This document shows, one piece after another, positions 18,744 to 27,773 of a DNA stretch of 64,000 bases. The stretch lies in assembly GCA_964615305.1 (NCBI GenBank), contig CAZTNA010000001.1:372001-436000 (forward strand), written 5' to 3'. Source of the DNA: Bog-950 sp964615305 (GTDB taxonomy: Bacteria > Bacteroidota > Bacteroidia > Chitinophagales > LD1). Under the pieces are notes generated by a model, which was not told the origin of the DNA, did not search any database, and saw nothing but the letters and a program-made list of their open reading frames with translations. Position numbers and translations under genes: made by a program. Positions within the stretch are counted from its first letter, which is position 1, and every line of letters starts with the position of its first letter.

Positions 18744-19287
18744 CTGCCGGACCCATAACCGGTGTGCCATCTATAAAGAAGCGAACCTGGTCGCTGCCTT
18801 TTACATACATTTTTCCATCGCGCACATCAACTCCTGATTGTTGGCTCATCATATCGCCCAGAGATTGGGTTGGTTGGTTAATATCACTGTTTGTAAGCCG
18901 TCTGTTAGTATTGCATATACTGCTCAGTTTAAATTCATCGTAACTTATTTCTACCTTTTGAGGTAATGCGCTATTGCTGCTTACCGCCAGATTTACTTCG
19001 GCACTATAACCATCATACACCACTACCTTGTTAACAAAAAACGTGCGTTCATTGTATTGCAAACGAACCTCGTACTTACCCGTAGGCAAATGAGGGGCGT
19101 AGTAGTATCCGTGCTCGTTAGTGGTCACCACCAGTTTATCCATTTTATTTTCGAAGATAACTTCTGTATTAGGCACTGCCTTACCTGTTTCTTTATCTGT
19201 AACTCTGCCAATAATTTCACCTGTCGAAACGGCTCTTGCTGAAACAGCGAAGTATGTGAACAGCAAAAGAAAAAGCAAGTTTTTCAT
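18733..19287 (-). CDS. Short exported protein: carboxypeptidase-regulatory-like plus partial TonB plug
   Basis: A 184-residue protein with a signal peptide (to about AVSA), a carboxypeptidase-D regulatory-like beta domain (GRVTDKETGKAVPNTEVIFEN... GKYEVRLQY, about 27-95), and a segment like the start of a TonB-dependent receptor plug (SLGDMMSQQSGVDVRDGKMYVKG... FFIDGTPV). It then stops where a receptor would go on for several hundred residues into a barrel. The stop lies inside the 3' end of lepB. It may be a decayed SusC-like receptor or a stand-alone plug-type protein. The intact reading frame and signal peptide favour the second. Confidence 0.65.
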   Translation of the reverse strand: MKNLLFLLLFTYFAVSARAVSTGEIIGRVTDKETGKAVPNTEVIFENKMDKLVVTTNEHGYYYAPHLPTGKYEVRLQYNERTFFVNKVVVYDGYSAEVNLAVSSNSALPQKVEISYDEFKLSSICNTNRRLTNSDINQPTQSLGDMMSQQSGVDVRDGKMYVKGSDQVRFFIDGTPVMGPAVIR

Positions 19288-19419
19288 GGTCTATTAGTTT
19301 TGCATCCGAAAATTAGTGCAAAACTTCGGGTTTCTAAATTTTTTAAAAGTAGTTAAACAACTATTGCTTCTGCATGAACCTACATAACAAACGTTACTTT
19401 CGATGTATAAAATTAAATC

Positions 19420-19788
19420 ATGAAAAGTCAATTCAAATATTTCTTTGTTTCATTTTTCCTTATCAGTGTTTTATCAGCAGGGCTTAGCGCTGCCGAAAAA
19501 GGCAAAAGTCAGGTGGTAAACATTAAAACATCAGCCATTTGCGGCTCATGCAAAGCACGAATAGAGAGAGCCGTAAAGGCAGTGGATGGAGTGGAAGAAG
19601 CCCTGCTGAACTTGCACAACAAAAAACTGAAAGTGAAGTTTGATCCGCTAAAAACAGATGCCGGTAAAATACGCACTACCGTGTCAAACACCGGATACGA
19701 TGCCGATGAGATAAAGAAAAACGAAGAAGCCTTTAACAAACTGCCCGAATGCTGCCAAAGACCTATGGAGGGTGACATGCATCATTAA
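19420..19788 (+). CDS. Exported heavy-metal-associated (HMA) domain protein
   Basis: A 122-residue protein with a signal peptide (about 1-25) and one HMA domain of the CopZ/MerP type. The metal-binding pair is Cys41 and Cys44 in AICGSCKARIE, where GMxCxxC is the common form, followed by AVDGVEEALLNL and the KFDPLKTDAGKI strand-helix. A short tail adds ECCQRPMEGDMHH, two more cysteines and two histidines that could bind metal. Probably a periplasmic copper- or zinc-binding chaperone. No transporter lies next to it. Confidence 0.8.
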   Translation: MKSQFKYFFVSFFLISVLSAGLSAAEKGKSQVVNIKTSAICGSCKARIERAVKAVDGVEEALLNLHNKKLKVKFDPLKTDAGKIRTTVSNTGYDADEIKKNEEAFNKLPECCQRPMEGDMHH

Positions 19789-19903
19789 TCAGTTGGCTGA
19801 AAAAAACTGATTTTGCGTAGTAAATTGCTTTATGTTAAACACAAGGATGGATATAACAGGCAATTGCACCCGTTCGTTTTTTTATCGAAATGTTGAAGTG
19901 CTT

Positions 19904-21796
19904 TCATACGGCACCTTCTAAAATAATATTCACTATGCCGGGATCGAGTAGTGTACTCGTATCACCCAAATTAGAGGTATCGCCTTCGGCAATTTTTCTG
20001 AGTATTCTGCGCATAATTTTGCCGCTACGTGTTTTTGGTAACCCCGGTACCAACTGAATTTTATCCGGTCGGGCAAAAGCTCCAATTTTTTCCGCTACAA
20101 TCTTTTTTATCTCTTGGTGTAATGTCTCCACATCTTCTACCTGGCTACTGCATATCACAAAAGCGTATATACCTTGCCCTTTTATGTCGTGAGGAAATCC
20201 AACAACAGCTGTTTCAATTACCAGTTCGTGTTCATCAATGGCGTCTTCTACTTCACCGGTACCAACGCGGTGTCCTGATACATTAATTACATCATCTACT
20301 CGACCCGTTATGCGGTAATAGCCATCTGCATCTCTTCGGCAGCCATCGCCTGTAAAATAATAATTTGGGTATGTGGCAAAGTATGTTTGCTGAAAGCGTG
20401 GATGGTTGCCATATACGCTACGTGCCATACCAGGCCATGGAAACTTAATACATAAATTGCCCTCTACATAACTACCCTCTATTTCTTCTCCCTTTTCGTT
20501 TAGCAACACCGGTTGAACACCAGGTACTGGCAAAGTGGCAAAAGCCGGTTTAAGAGGGGTGACGTTTGCTATTGGGGAAATAAGCACACCACCTGTTTCT
20601 GTCTGCCACCAGGTATCCACTATGGGGCATTTTTCTTTGCCAGCATTCTTATTGTACCAATGCCATGCTTCTTCGTTGATAGGCTCACCAACTGAACCAA
20701 GCACCCGCAATGATGAAAGATTTTTGTTCCTGAAAACTTCATAGCCATACGTTTGCAGCGAGCGGATGGCTGTAGGTGCAGTGTAAAAAATATTTACTTG
20801 GTGTTTGTCAATCACATCCCAAAAGCGCCCGTGGTCCGGGTAGGTGGGTATGCCTTCAAACATAACTGTAGTTGCGCCATTCAGCAACGGGCCATAAACC
20901 AAGTACGAATGACCTGTTACCCAACCCACATCTGCAGTACAGAAAAATATCTCCTGCTCGCGGTAGTTAAACACGTTTAAAAAAGTATAACCTATATATA
21001 CCATGTAGCCCGCTGTAGTATGCAGCACCCCTTTGGGCTTTCCGGTACTGCCGCTGGTGTAAAGAATAAACAAAGGGTCTTCGGCATCCATTGCCTCTGC
21101 ACAATGCTCTACTGAAGTATTGGAAACAACATCGGTCCACCAGATATCTCTGCCTGCTTTCATTTCTATATCACTCCCTCTATGATTATACACCACACAA
21201 TTTTTTATTGAGGGTGTATTAAGCATTGCTTCGTCAGCTATATTTTTTAACTCAATTTTTTTCTCCCCCCTAAAAAAGGCATCTGCAGTAATCAGTAAAG
21301 AACATCCGCTGTCGTTTATCCTATCAATAAGAGAGGTGGATGAAAAACCGGCAAACACCACCGAATGTATAGCCCCAATTCTAGTGCAAGCCAACATGGC
21401 AACTGCTGCTTCGGGCACCATTGGCATATAGATGCAAACACGATGGCCTCGTTGTACGCCAAGATTTTTAAGGGCATTTGAAAAACGACATACTTCATTA
21501 TGCAATTGATAATATGTTAGGGTTCGGAAGTCTTCATCCGGATTGTTTGGTTCCCAAATGATGGCTGTTTGATGACCCCGTTTTTCGAGGTGCCGGTCTA
21601 AACAATTCTCACTTAAATTACATTCAGCACCATTAAACCATTTTATACTCGGTTCCCTGAAATTCCATTCTAGAACAGAGTTCCATTTTTTCTTCCATAG
21701 AAAACTGTCAGCTACTTCAGCCCAAAAAATTTCAGGATAATCTACACTGCGCTTGTATTCGCTCAAATATTGTTCAAAGTTGGTAATTTGAATCAT
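19904..21796 (-). CDS. acs: Acetyl-coenzyme A synthetase
   Basis: AMP-forming enzyme that activates acetate to acetyl-CoA. Starting at ATG 21796 gives 630 residues; an upstream in-frame extension of 24 residues is hydrophobic and out of family. Motifs: ILYTSGSTGKPKGV (AMP-binding P-loop), WWQTETGG, YFTGDGCRRDADGYY, GRVDDVINVSGHR, and near the end KTRSGKIMRR, with Lys593 the acetylation-controlled lysine of this family. The last point is from family knowledge. A sirtuin deacylase that could reverse such acetylation is encoded at 52.4 kb. The gene diverges from the flippase-like gene at 21890. Confidence 0.95.
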   Translation of the reverse strand: MIQITNFEQYLSEYKRSVDYPEIFWAEVADSFLWKKKWNSVLEWNFREPSIKWFNGAECNLSENCLDRHLEKRGHQTAIIWEPNNPDEDFRTLTYYQLHNEVCRFSNALKNLGVQRGHRVCIYMPMVPEAAVAMLACTRIGAIHSVVFAGFSSTSLIDRINDSGCSLLITADAFFRGEKKIELKNIADEAMLNTPSIKNCVVYNHRGSDIEMKAGRDIWWTDVVSNTSVEHCAEAMDAEDPLFILYTSGSTGKPKGVLHTTAGYMVYIGYTFLNVFNYREQEIFFCTADVGWVTGHSYLVYGPLLNGATTVMFEGIPTYPDHGRFWDVIDKHQVNIFYTAPTAIRSLQTYGYEVFRNKNLSSLRVLGSVGEPINEEAWHWYNKNAGKEKCPIVDTWWQTETGGVLISPIANVTPLKPAFATLPVPGVQPVLLNEKGEEIEGSYVEGNLCIKFPWPGMARSVYGNHPRFQQTYFATYPNYYFTGDGCRRDADGYYRITGRVDDVINVSGHRVGTGEVEDAIDEHELVIETAVVGFPHDIKGQGIYAFVICSSQVEDVETLHQEIKKIVAEKIGAFARPDKIQLVPGLPKTRSGKIMRRILRKIAEGDTSNLGDTSTLLDPGIVNIILEGAV

Positions 21797-21889
21797 GTTG
21801 CTTGTTGTTGTAAAACCAAAATAACCATGTTGACCGTAAAGTAAAAACACAACACTTGCAGTTGCCACTACAAGTAATATGTTTAGCGC

Positions 21890-22813
21890 ATGAGTATTTT
21901 AAACCGAAATCAATTTTGGCTGGCTGTAAAGTTTGCGGTTTTTATGCTTATGACATGGATTATTGTTTCGCGCATTTTCTTCAATAACGATTTTCAACTA
22001 CAGTGGAGTTATTTTTTACTGCATCTGCATTCGGAGAAGTACATGCTTTTGTTGATTGCCATGTTACTCATGCCGGTAAATTGGTTGTTAGAAACATTGA
22101 AGTGGAGATTGTTGTTAAACAAAAATTCTTCTTTTCTCAACCTGTTAAAATCTGTGTTGGCGGGCGTTACGTTGGGTTTTGTAACACCAGCCCGCAGTGG
22201 CGAGTTTGTAGGTCGTGTCATGTACCTGAACGATAACGACAAAACCAAAATATTTTATCTGAGCAGTATTGGAGGCATGGCACAAACAACCGCTACATTA
22301 ATGGCCGGTACTTTTTTCCTGATGCAGTGGTCTGTTGATACTTTTACTTGGGGACTATGTTTCGGTGCAGCGGTTTCGTTTCTGTTTTTCTATTTCCGCT
22401 TCAATTTGCTCAATCGTATGTTGTGGAAGGTTCCGTTTTTGCAGAAAAATAGTTTGGTGATTGAGAATGAGAACCTGCCATCGGCAAACCTTTCATGGCA
22501 GGTGTTACTTGTATCGCTGATACGTTATGGGGTTTATATTGTTCAGTATGTTTTCATGTTTTCGTTTTTTGGTGTAGAGCAAAATGGGTCAACATTATTG
22601 GTGTACAGTGGTGTTTGGCTGGTGCTTCAAACAGTTTCTCCGTTAATGCCATTGTTCGATGTTAGCTATCGCGGGGCAACAGCTTTGTTCGTATTTGGCA
22701 AGTTAGGGGTTAACAGTATTGCTATTGTTACAGCTACGTCTGCCGTATGGTTACTCAATTTGTGTTTGCCTGCCGTAGTTGGCTATTTATTTATTTTGCG
22801 AAAGAGAATGTAA
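21890..22813 (+). CDS. Multi-spanning membrane protein, LPG synthase TM / AglD flippase-like
   Basis: A 307-residue protein with about seven to eight hydrophobic segments. The core TPARSGEFVGR (near residue 100) is a hallmark of the large family that includes the membrane part of lysylphosphatidylglycerol synthase and glycolipid flippase-like proteins (UPF0104). No aminoacyl-transfer domain is attached, so lysyl-lipid synthesis is not supported. It may move a lipid-linked sugar across the membrane, but the substrate is unknown. It is followed after 5 bases by tadA. Confidence 0.75.
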   Translation: MSILNRNQFWLAVKFAVFMLMTWIIVSRIFFNNDFQLQWSYFLLHLHSEKYMLLLIAMLLMPVNWLLETLKWRLLLNKNSSFLNLLKSVLAGVTLGFVTPARSGEFVGRVMYLNDNDKTKIFYLSSIGGMAQTTATLMAGTFFLMQWSVDTFTWGLCFGAAVSFLFFYFRFNLLNRMLWKVPFLQKNSLVIENENLPSANLSWQVLLVSLIRYGVYIVQYVFMFSFFGVEQNGSTLLVYSGVWLVLQTVSPLMPLFDVSYRGATALFVFGKLGVNSIAIVTATSAVWLLNLCLPAVVGYLFILRKRM

Positions 22814-22818
22814 GCTGT

Positions 22819-23259
22819 ATGATTTTTACCGATGAATACTTTATGAAAATGGCTTTGAAAGAAGCCTTGTATGCCTATGAGGAAGATGAAGTGCCCGTAG
22901 GAGCTATAGTGGTAGCCAACAACAAAATAATTGGAAAAGGCTACAACCAAACTGAAAAACTAAAAGACGTAACAGCCCATGCCGAAATGATTGCTATAAC
23001 CGCGGCAGCTAATTATCTGGGGTCTAAGTTTCTGGAGGACTGCACTTTGTATGTTACCCTTGAACCCTGCCTGATGTGTGCATCGGCTATTGGTTGGGCT
23101 CGAGTTGCACGATTGGTGTACGGAGCTTACGACCCTAAAGCAGGTTATTCGTTAGTTAAAGGAAGGGTGCTTCACCCCAAAACTGAAATTACCGCAGGTG
23201 TAATGGAAAATGAATGCTCAGTTTTAATGACAGATTTTTTTAGGGCTAAGCGCAAGTAG
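22819..23259 (+). CDS. tadA: tRNA-specific adenosine deaminase
   Basis: Zinc-dependent deaminase that converts A34 of tRNA-Arg(ACG) to inosine. The 146 residues from ATG 22819 have the cytidine-deaminase-like zinc motif: His54-Ala-Glu56 (THAE-type) and PCLMC with Cys84 and Cys87. A longer in-frame start would overlap the previous gene and is rejected. The sequence DEVPVGAIVV and the C-terminal EITAGVMENEC fit TadA. A guanine-deaminase-type relative is a less likely alternative. It follows the flippase-like gene with 5 bases between. Confidence 0.9.
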   Translation: MIFTDEYFMKMALKEALYAYEEDEVPVGAIVVANNKIIGKGYNQTEKLKDVTAHAEMIAITAAANYLGSKFLEDCTLYVTLEPCLMCASAIGWARVARLVYGAYDPKAGYSLVKGRVLHPKTEITAGVMENECSVLMTDFFRAKRK

Positions 23260-23347
23260 TGCTTCGCGTATTAAATTTTCGATTTGCTAATTGATTTTAC
23301 ATTCGCCTCGCTAAACCTTTAATCTTAAAATTTAAAAATCAGATACT

Positions 23348-23953
23348 ATGGCTTTTACACTCCCTGCACTTCCTTATGCCAACAATGCGTTGGAACCACA
23401 CATTGATGCCCACACTATGGAAATTCACCACGGTAAACATCACAATGCATACGTAACTAATTTAAACGCGGCATTGGCAGGTACCGAAAATGAGGGCAAA
23501 CCGCTTGAAGAATTAATGGCAAACATCTCTAAACTGCCGGCAGCAATTAGAAACAATGGTGGCGGCCATTGGAACCACACTTTTTTCTGGAATATCATGG
23601 CCCCTAACGCAGGAGGCAATCCTACAGGTGCGCTGGGTGATGCTATTAATGCAACTTTTGGTTCATACGATAATTTTAAAGCAGAGTTCGCTAAGGCAGC
23701 AACTACACGCTTTGGCTCAGGTTGGGCTTGGTTGTGCGTATGCCATGGAAAGTTAGCTATTTGCTCTACACCTAACCAAGACAATCCGTTAATGGATATT
23801 GCAGAATGTAAAGGCACTCCGGTACTTGGTTTAGATGTGTGGGAGCATGCCTACTACTTAAACTATCAAAACCGCAGACCAGACTATATTACCGCTTTCT
23901 TCAACCTCATTAACTGGGAACAGGCCAACAAGAACTTTGCTTCAGCAAAATAG
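23348..23953 (+). CDS. sodB: Superoxide dismutase, iron/manganese type
   Basis: Converts superoxide to oxygen and hydrogen peroxide. The 201-residue protein begins with LPALPYANNALEPHID and has the metal ligands in the usual places: His27 in EIHHGKHH, a histidine in HWNHTFFWN, Asp in LGLDVWEHAYY and the following His. Iron and manganese enzymes cannot be separated with confidence by eye; the GGGHWNH and AWLCV segments resemble the iron form. There is no signal peptide, so it is cytoplasmic. It stands alone between tadA and psd. Confidence 0.95.
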   Translation: MAFTLPALPYANNALEPHIDAHTMEIHHGKHHNAYVTNLNAALAGTENEGKPLEELMANISKLPAAIRNNGGGHWNHTFFWNIMAPNAGGNPTGALGDAINATFGSYDNFKAEFAKAATTRFGSGWAWLCVCHGKLAICSTPNQDNPLMDIAECKGTPVLGLDVWEHAYYLNYQNRRPDYITAFFNLINWEQANKNFASAK

Positions 23954-24053
23954 TTTACAGAAGTATCCGTTAATCTTATTGCGCGTTGGTTACGCGCTAT
24001 CAGTTTTACCGGAGGGGTAAATTTTTACCATACTTTCGCACGGTCAATAAACA

Positions 24054-24731
24054 ATGAAGAAGAAAATAAAGATTCACAAAGAGGGGCATAAGATACTTTT
24101 TGTGTCAGGTGTAGCTCTACTGCTTACCAATGTGATTATTGCTTTAGTATTTAGACAGAAAGAGGTGTACTACATAACAGGTGCAGTATCCCTGATAATA
24201 CTGGTTGCATTTGCCTCGTTTTTTCGCATTCCTTACCGTAATTTTTTTACCGGTAGCAACCAAATTGTAGCACCAGCCGATGGCAGGGTAGTAGTAATAG
24301 AAGAAGTGCACGAAGGAGAGTATTTTAACGATAAGCGCATACAGGTGTCAATTTTTATGAGCCCGGCTAACGTGCATGTAAACCGAACTCCAATTAGCGG
24401 GGTGGTAAAATATCAGAAGTATCATCCGGGTAAATATCTAGTGGCTTGGCATCCTAAATCGAGTGAAAAGAACGAACGTAATACGATTGTGCTGGAGCAT
24501 GATGAGTCAGACGCTGAAATTTTAATACGCCAGATAGCCGGTAAACTTGCCCGAAAAATAAAGTGGTACCTGAGCGAAGGCGATGAAGTTGAGCAAAATG
24601 CCGAGCTAGGGTTTATTAAATTTGGGTCACGGGTTGACCTTTTCTTGCCTGTAGGCACAAAAATAGAGGTTGATTTGAAACAAAAAGTTAAAGGAGGCAT
24701 TACAGTTATTGGAACTCTGATTGAAGATTAA
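24054..24731 (+). CDS. psd: Phosphatidylserine decarboxylase proenzyme
   Basis: Membrane-associated pyruvoyl enzyme that makes phosphatidylethanolamine. The 225-residue length, two N-terminal hydrophobic segments and the sequence VAPADGRVVVIEE fit the short PSD-A class. IFMSPANVHVNRTPISG is a family signature. The self-cleavage site is FGS at 190-192: chain cleavage between Gly191 and Ser192 would turn Ser192 into the pyruvoyl group. No phosphatidylserine synthase gene is adjacent. Confidence 0.93.
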   Translation: MKKKIKIHKEGHKILFVSGVALLLTNVIIALVFRQKEVYYITGAVSLIILVAFASFFRIPYRNFFTGSNQIVAPADGRVVVIEEVHEGEYFNDKRIQVSIFMSPANVHVNRTPISGVVKYQKYHPGKYLVAWHPKSSEKNERNTIVLEHDESDAEILIRQIAGKLARKIKWYLSEGDEVEQNAELGFIKFGSRVDLFLPVGTKIEVDLKQKVKGGITVIGTLIED

Positions 24732-24756
24732 TTTTACCCCCACAAAAAAATAAAAC

Positions 24757-25116
24757 ATGAAAAAAGTAATTATTGCTCTGTGCTGTGTTTTTGCTACCGG
24801 CACAATTTTAAACGCTCAAACTGCGGCCACAGCAGCAGCTACCAGCAGTCGTCAAACTGTACATACAATGCAAGCCGATAAAGATCCTAAACCGGCAGCT
24901 TCCTATACAGTTGAAGAATCTAAAACAGCCGCTCCTGCCTGCTGCAAAAAAGATGGTGCTAAGTCAAAAGCTTGTTGTGCTGGTCACGGTGAAACTAATA
25001 GCTCACACGCTTCCGGCAAGTCATGCAGCGATGGCGCTAAAGCAACACCGGCTTCCTGCTCTAAGTCTGCCACACACTCGTGCAGCCATGCCAGCGATAC
25101 TAAAAAGGCAGAGTAA
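24757..25116 (+). CDS. Exported Cys/His/Ala-rich low-complexity protein
   Basis: A 119-residue protein with a signal peptide (1-20, ending LNAQ) and a low-complexity mature part rich in Ala, Ser, Thr, Lys, Cys and His. It includes the pairs ACCKKDG and ACCAGHGE and a later CSHASD, giving nine cysteines and several histidines in the last 60 residues. The composition suggests metal binding, for example copper or zinc buffering in the periplasm, but no family is recognised. It starts 26 bases after psd and ends before a bidirectional terminator. Confidence 0.65.
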   Translation: MKKVIIALCCVFATGTILNAQTAATAAATSSRQTVHTMQADKDPKPAASYTVEESKTAAPACCKKDGAKSKACCAGHGETNSSHASGKSCSDGAKATPASCSKSATHSCSHASDTKKAE

Positions 25117-25134
25117 GCAAGTATTGCCTTATAC

Positions 25135-25178
25135 ATAAACAAAATTGCCCCCGATAGTTTGGGGGCAATTTTGTTTAT
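25135..25178. terminator. Bidirectional intrinsic terminator between convergent genes
   Basis: Two perfect 18-base inverted arms (25135-25152 and 25161-25178) enclose an 8-base loop. The inner part is a C5/G5 stem and the outer part AT-rich, so a T-rich tract follows the GC stem on both strands. It lies between the converging Cys/His-rich gene and the phosphodiesterase-like gene and can end both transcripts. Confidence 0.92.
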
Positions 25179-25191
25179 AGTATACTTCTTA

Positions 25192-26406
25192 TTACTCCAA
25201 CACAAGCTTTTTACATGTATTACCCAACCGTACGTAATACATGCCTCGGGCGAGGTCGCTAAGTATTATTTCAGTTTTTTCTGAAACCGGAATAGTTTCA
25301 AACATCTTTTTGCCTGCAACCGAAAATATCTCCACAGGTAAATGCTTAACACCGGCTGTAGGTACATTCAAAACAAAAGAACCGGACGAAGGGTTCGGAT
25401 AAATTTCGAAAGTCTGTTGAGTGGAAGTTATGCTGATATCGCTGGTATTTATCAACCACGATTGGCCGTCTAAATTCCATTCGGGTTTTGTTTCGGGGTT
25501 AATTCCTGAGTCGTAAATTAAATGATGCAGCGCAGTAACCGTAATATCTGTTTGACTGGGTGTAGCCAAAAGTATAGATTCATTTACACAGGTAGAGTCA
25601 AAAGTGTTGTTTGCATGGCAGTTGTATGTACCGGGGTCTGCAGATGTGAGTTGCTGATGTGCCACCGAACTGCCTGCTGCAATCCACCAAATGTGCCTTT
25701 CAGCATCAGAACTGCCACCATGGAAAAACGAATTGCCTCCGTGGTCGGTAATAATCAAAATCAACCAATCTTCGCTGGCATAGTTAGGCCTTGCATATAG
25801 AGCATTTAGCACCCGGCCAATGGCGCTGTCAACATCCTGAATAGCACTTATGTAAAGAGGGTTAGATGCTGAAAAAGTAGTGGTATGTCCTGTTAAATCT
25901 ACTTTGTCGAAATAGGTAAACAATAAATCAATATCGGGGTTTTGCAGTTCAATTATGGCAGAATCGGCTGTTGGCCAGTTGCTGCCATCGGCCACTTTCA
26001 CTGTTTTACTCCAGGCAGCATTGTTGATTTCGTCAATCAATGGATCCCATTCAGCCACTATCGAGCTGTTCAGGCTGGGTTTTATCTGTTTGGCTAATGT
26101 TGGCAGAGGTGCGTAAGTAGTAAACTGTTTACCTGCAAAGGTATTGTCTGTAACCCCGTGTTTGTTCCAGTTTACCCCTGTAAGTATAGTTGACCAACTT
26201 GGGCCGCTCCAGGTAATGCCCGTGTGCCACGAGTCAAACGTGTATGTGGCGTTGCTTAACAGGCCGTCTATGTAGGGAGTATTTGCCTGCTGAAAGGCAT
26301 CGGCACGCACGCCATCAATTCCCAGTAACAAGACTTTGCGGTTTTGAGAACTGAAACTATTCAGCACTATCAAATAGAAAGCCGTAGAGAGTAGAATTCT
26401 TTTCAT
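25192..26406 (-). CDS. T9SS-exported phosphodiesterase/nucleotide pyrophosphatase-like protein
   Basis: A 404-residue protein with a signal peptide (1-20) and an alkaline-phosphatase-superfamily domain of the nucleotide pyrophosphatase/phosphodiesterase type. It has LLGIDGVRADAF (first metal Asp), NTPYIDGL, a likely nucleophile in SGPSWSTILTG, DKVDLTGHT, and LIITDHGGNSFFHGG with metal-binding Asp and His. The last 75 residues (FEIYPNPSSGSFVLN... GMYYVRL) are a type A T9SS sorting domain, so the enzyme is expected on the cell surface or outside. Substrate is unknown. All expected metal-binding blocks appear present. Confidence 0.85.
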   Translation of the reverse strand: MKRILLSTAFYLIVLNSFSSQNRKVLLLGIDGVRADAFQQANTPYIDGLLSNATYTFDSWHTGITWSGPSWSTILTGVNWNKHGVTDNTFAGKQFTTYAPLPTLAKQIKPSLNSSIVAEWDPLIDEINNAAWSKTVKVADGSNWPTADSAIIELQNPDIDLLFTYFDKVDLTGHTTTFSASNPLYISAIQDVDSAIGRVLNALYARPNYASEDWLILIITDHGGNSFFHGGSSDAERHIWWIAAGSSVAHQQLTSADPGTYNCHANNTFDSTCVNESILLATPSQTDITVTALHHLIYDSGINPETKPEWNLDGQSWLINTSDISITSTQQTFEIYPNPSSGSFVLNVPTAGVKHLPVEIFSVAGKKMFETIPVSEKTEIILSDLARGMYYVRLGNTCKKLVLE

Positions 26407-26499
26407 GAGTTTACGTTGTAAAACGAATGTAATCGGATAAATAAATACTGAGTAATCGCTTTTGTGCTTTTCTATATTCGCCCTTCAAAATTTTTAAAC

Positions 26500-27042
26500 A
26501 TGAAAAGAGTACTGGGGGCTATAATTCTGATGATACTGTTTGGTGCATGTAATCCTAAACAGAGTTGGAAACGAAATGCTATTGATACGGCTGAAAAAAA
26601 ACTGATGGAGGCTGCTAAAGCCGGTAACGTAGATACCACAGCCGTGCGTGCTTTGCTTGCCGAGTATGAAGCATATTCCGCCACTTACCCCAACGATACA
26701 TTGGGCGCGGCATACTTATTTAAAGCGGCAGATTTTTACCGGTATATGCAACAACCACTGAACAGCATTGCCGTGTACGAAAAAATTTATGAGCGATACC
26801 CTACCATAGCCAAACACCCCTTTGCTTTGTTTTTGCAAGGGTTCATATACGAAAATGAGGTGGGCAATCCACATGCTGCTAAAGTGATGTATGAAAAGTT
26901 CTTAGATAAATACCCTAACCACATAATGGCCAAAGACGTTCGCACCACCTTAGATAATTTGGGCAAAACACCCGAGCAACTGGTGGAAGAATTTCAAAAA
27001 AAATTACAGCAAGATTCCTTAAGTCAGTCAGCTTCTAAGTAG
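26500..27042 (+). CDS. TPR-type lipoprotein
   Basis: From ATG 26500 this gives 180 residues; an upstream in-frame start adds a polar stretch that would spoil the signal peptide. The lipobox FGAC places the lipidated cysteine near residue 17. The mature part is helical with tetratricopeptide-like repeats (YLFKAADFYRYMQQPLNSIAVYEKIYERYP and a second copy ending MYEKFLDKYPNH), similar to the YbgF/BamD style of outer-membrane TPR lipoproteins. A scaffold role at the envelope is likely, but no specific partner is visible. Confidence 0.75.
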   Translation: MKRVLGAIILMILFGACNPKQSWKRNAIDTAEKKLMEAAKAGNVDTTAVRALLAEYEAYSATYPNDTLGAAYLFKAADFYRYMQQPLNSIAVYEKIYERYPTIAKHPFALFLQGFIYENEVGNPHAAKVMYEKFLDKYPNHIMAKDVRTTLDNLGKTPEQLVEEFQKKLQQDSLSQSASK

Positions 27043-27044
27043 GG

Positions 27045-27773
27045 TTAGTCGGTATAAACTACAATACGGTTCCACACACTTTTCTTGTTTTTGCCATTGG
27101 CGCCATCTACCTTAATATATATGGGCAGCGGGTCTCTTATTTTCTTGATTTCGCGCAGTGCTTCGCTGGGCAGAGTGTCGCCTGATACGGTGTAGTTTTT
27201 TCCTTCTTTTTCAAAGAGTGCAATGGTTACACTCTTTACCTCCAGCTGTTTCATATTAACCTCGTTATCGTACATGGTTACAAAAGGCTTATTTTCTACA
27301 ATCAAATGCTTGGGGTAAGGGCGGTTGCGTTCTAGCAAAATCTTGTCGTTCAGCTTCACCAAATTTACTTTCGGGTTATTTATTACCGGGTAAAGTTTCT
27401 CAGGCACCCGTATCAAAAACTGTTTTTGAAACAACATAATTCTTGAACCCGAAGTGCTGATTACAATAACGCGTAGGGTGGCGGTGTCTAAAGCACCGTA
27501 CTTGCTGCTGTTGGGTTTTATTACAAGCACACTGTCATTTTGTGTGGCCAACCCCTTTTCAAAAAGAAACTGAGAGATTTTATACTCGGGCGAAACGCGG
27601 ATTTTAAACTCATATTCACGTAAGTTATCCAGCGTGTCTATCTTAGGCTTTAGCCAAATTTCGCTGCGGTTGTTCATAGGAATAAAAATTTCCCCGTTTA
27701 TCTTCTGGCTGAAACTGTTTTCGGCCAGCAGGAAAAAAGCAACAGAACAAACTATATGAACAATTCTTATCAT
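27045..27773 (-). CDS. Exported beta-rich protein with GldM-like C-terminus, function unknown
   Basis: From ATG 27773 this gives 242 residues with a signal peptide (ending ENSFSQ). An earlier in-frame ATG 36 bases upstream is less likely because the hydrophobic segment would then be internal. The mature protein is beta-rich. The last 80 residues (VKSVTIALFEKEGKNYTVSGDTLPSEALREI... IYIKVDGANG) resemble the C-terminal domains of GldM-type T9SS motor proteins, where a similar segment ends with a glycine-rich turn and two strands. This resemblance is my inference by eye. No membrane span of the GldM type is present. Confidence 0.55.
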   Translation of the reverse strand: MIRIVHIVCSVAFFLLAENSFSQKINGEIFIPMNNRSEIWLKPKIDTLDNLREYEFKIRVSPEYKISQFLFEKGLATQNDSVLVIKPNSSKYGALDTATLRVIVISTSGSRIMLFQKQFLIRVPEKLYPVINNPKVNLVKLNDKILLERNRPYPKHLIVENKPFVTMYDNEVNMKQLEVKSVTIALFEKEGKNYTVSGDTLPSEALREIKKIRDPLPIYIKVDGANGKNKKSVWNRIVVYTD

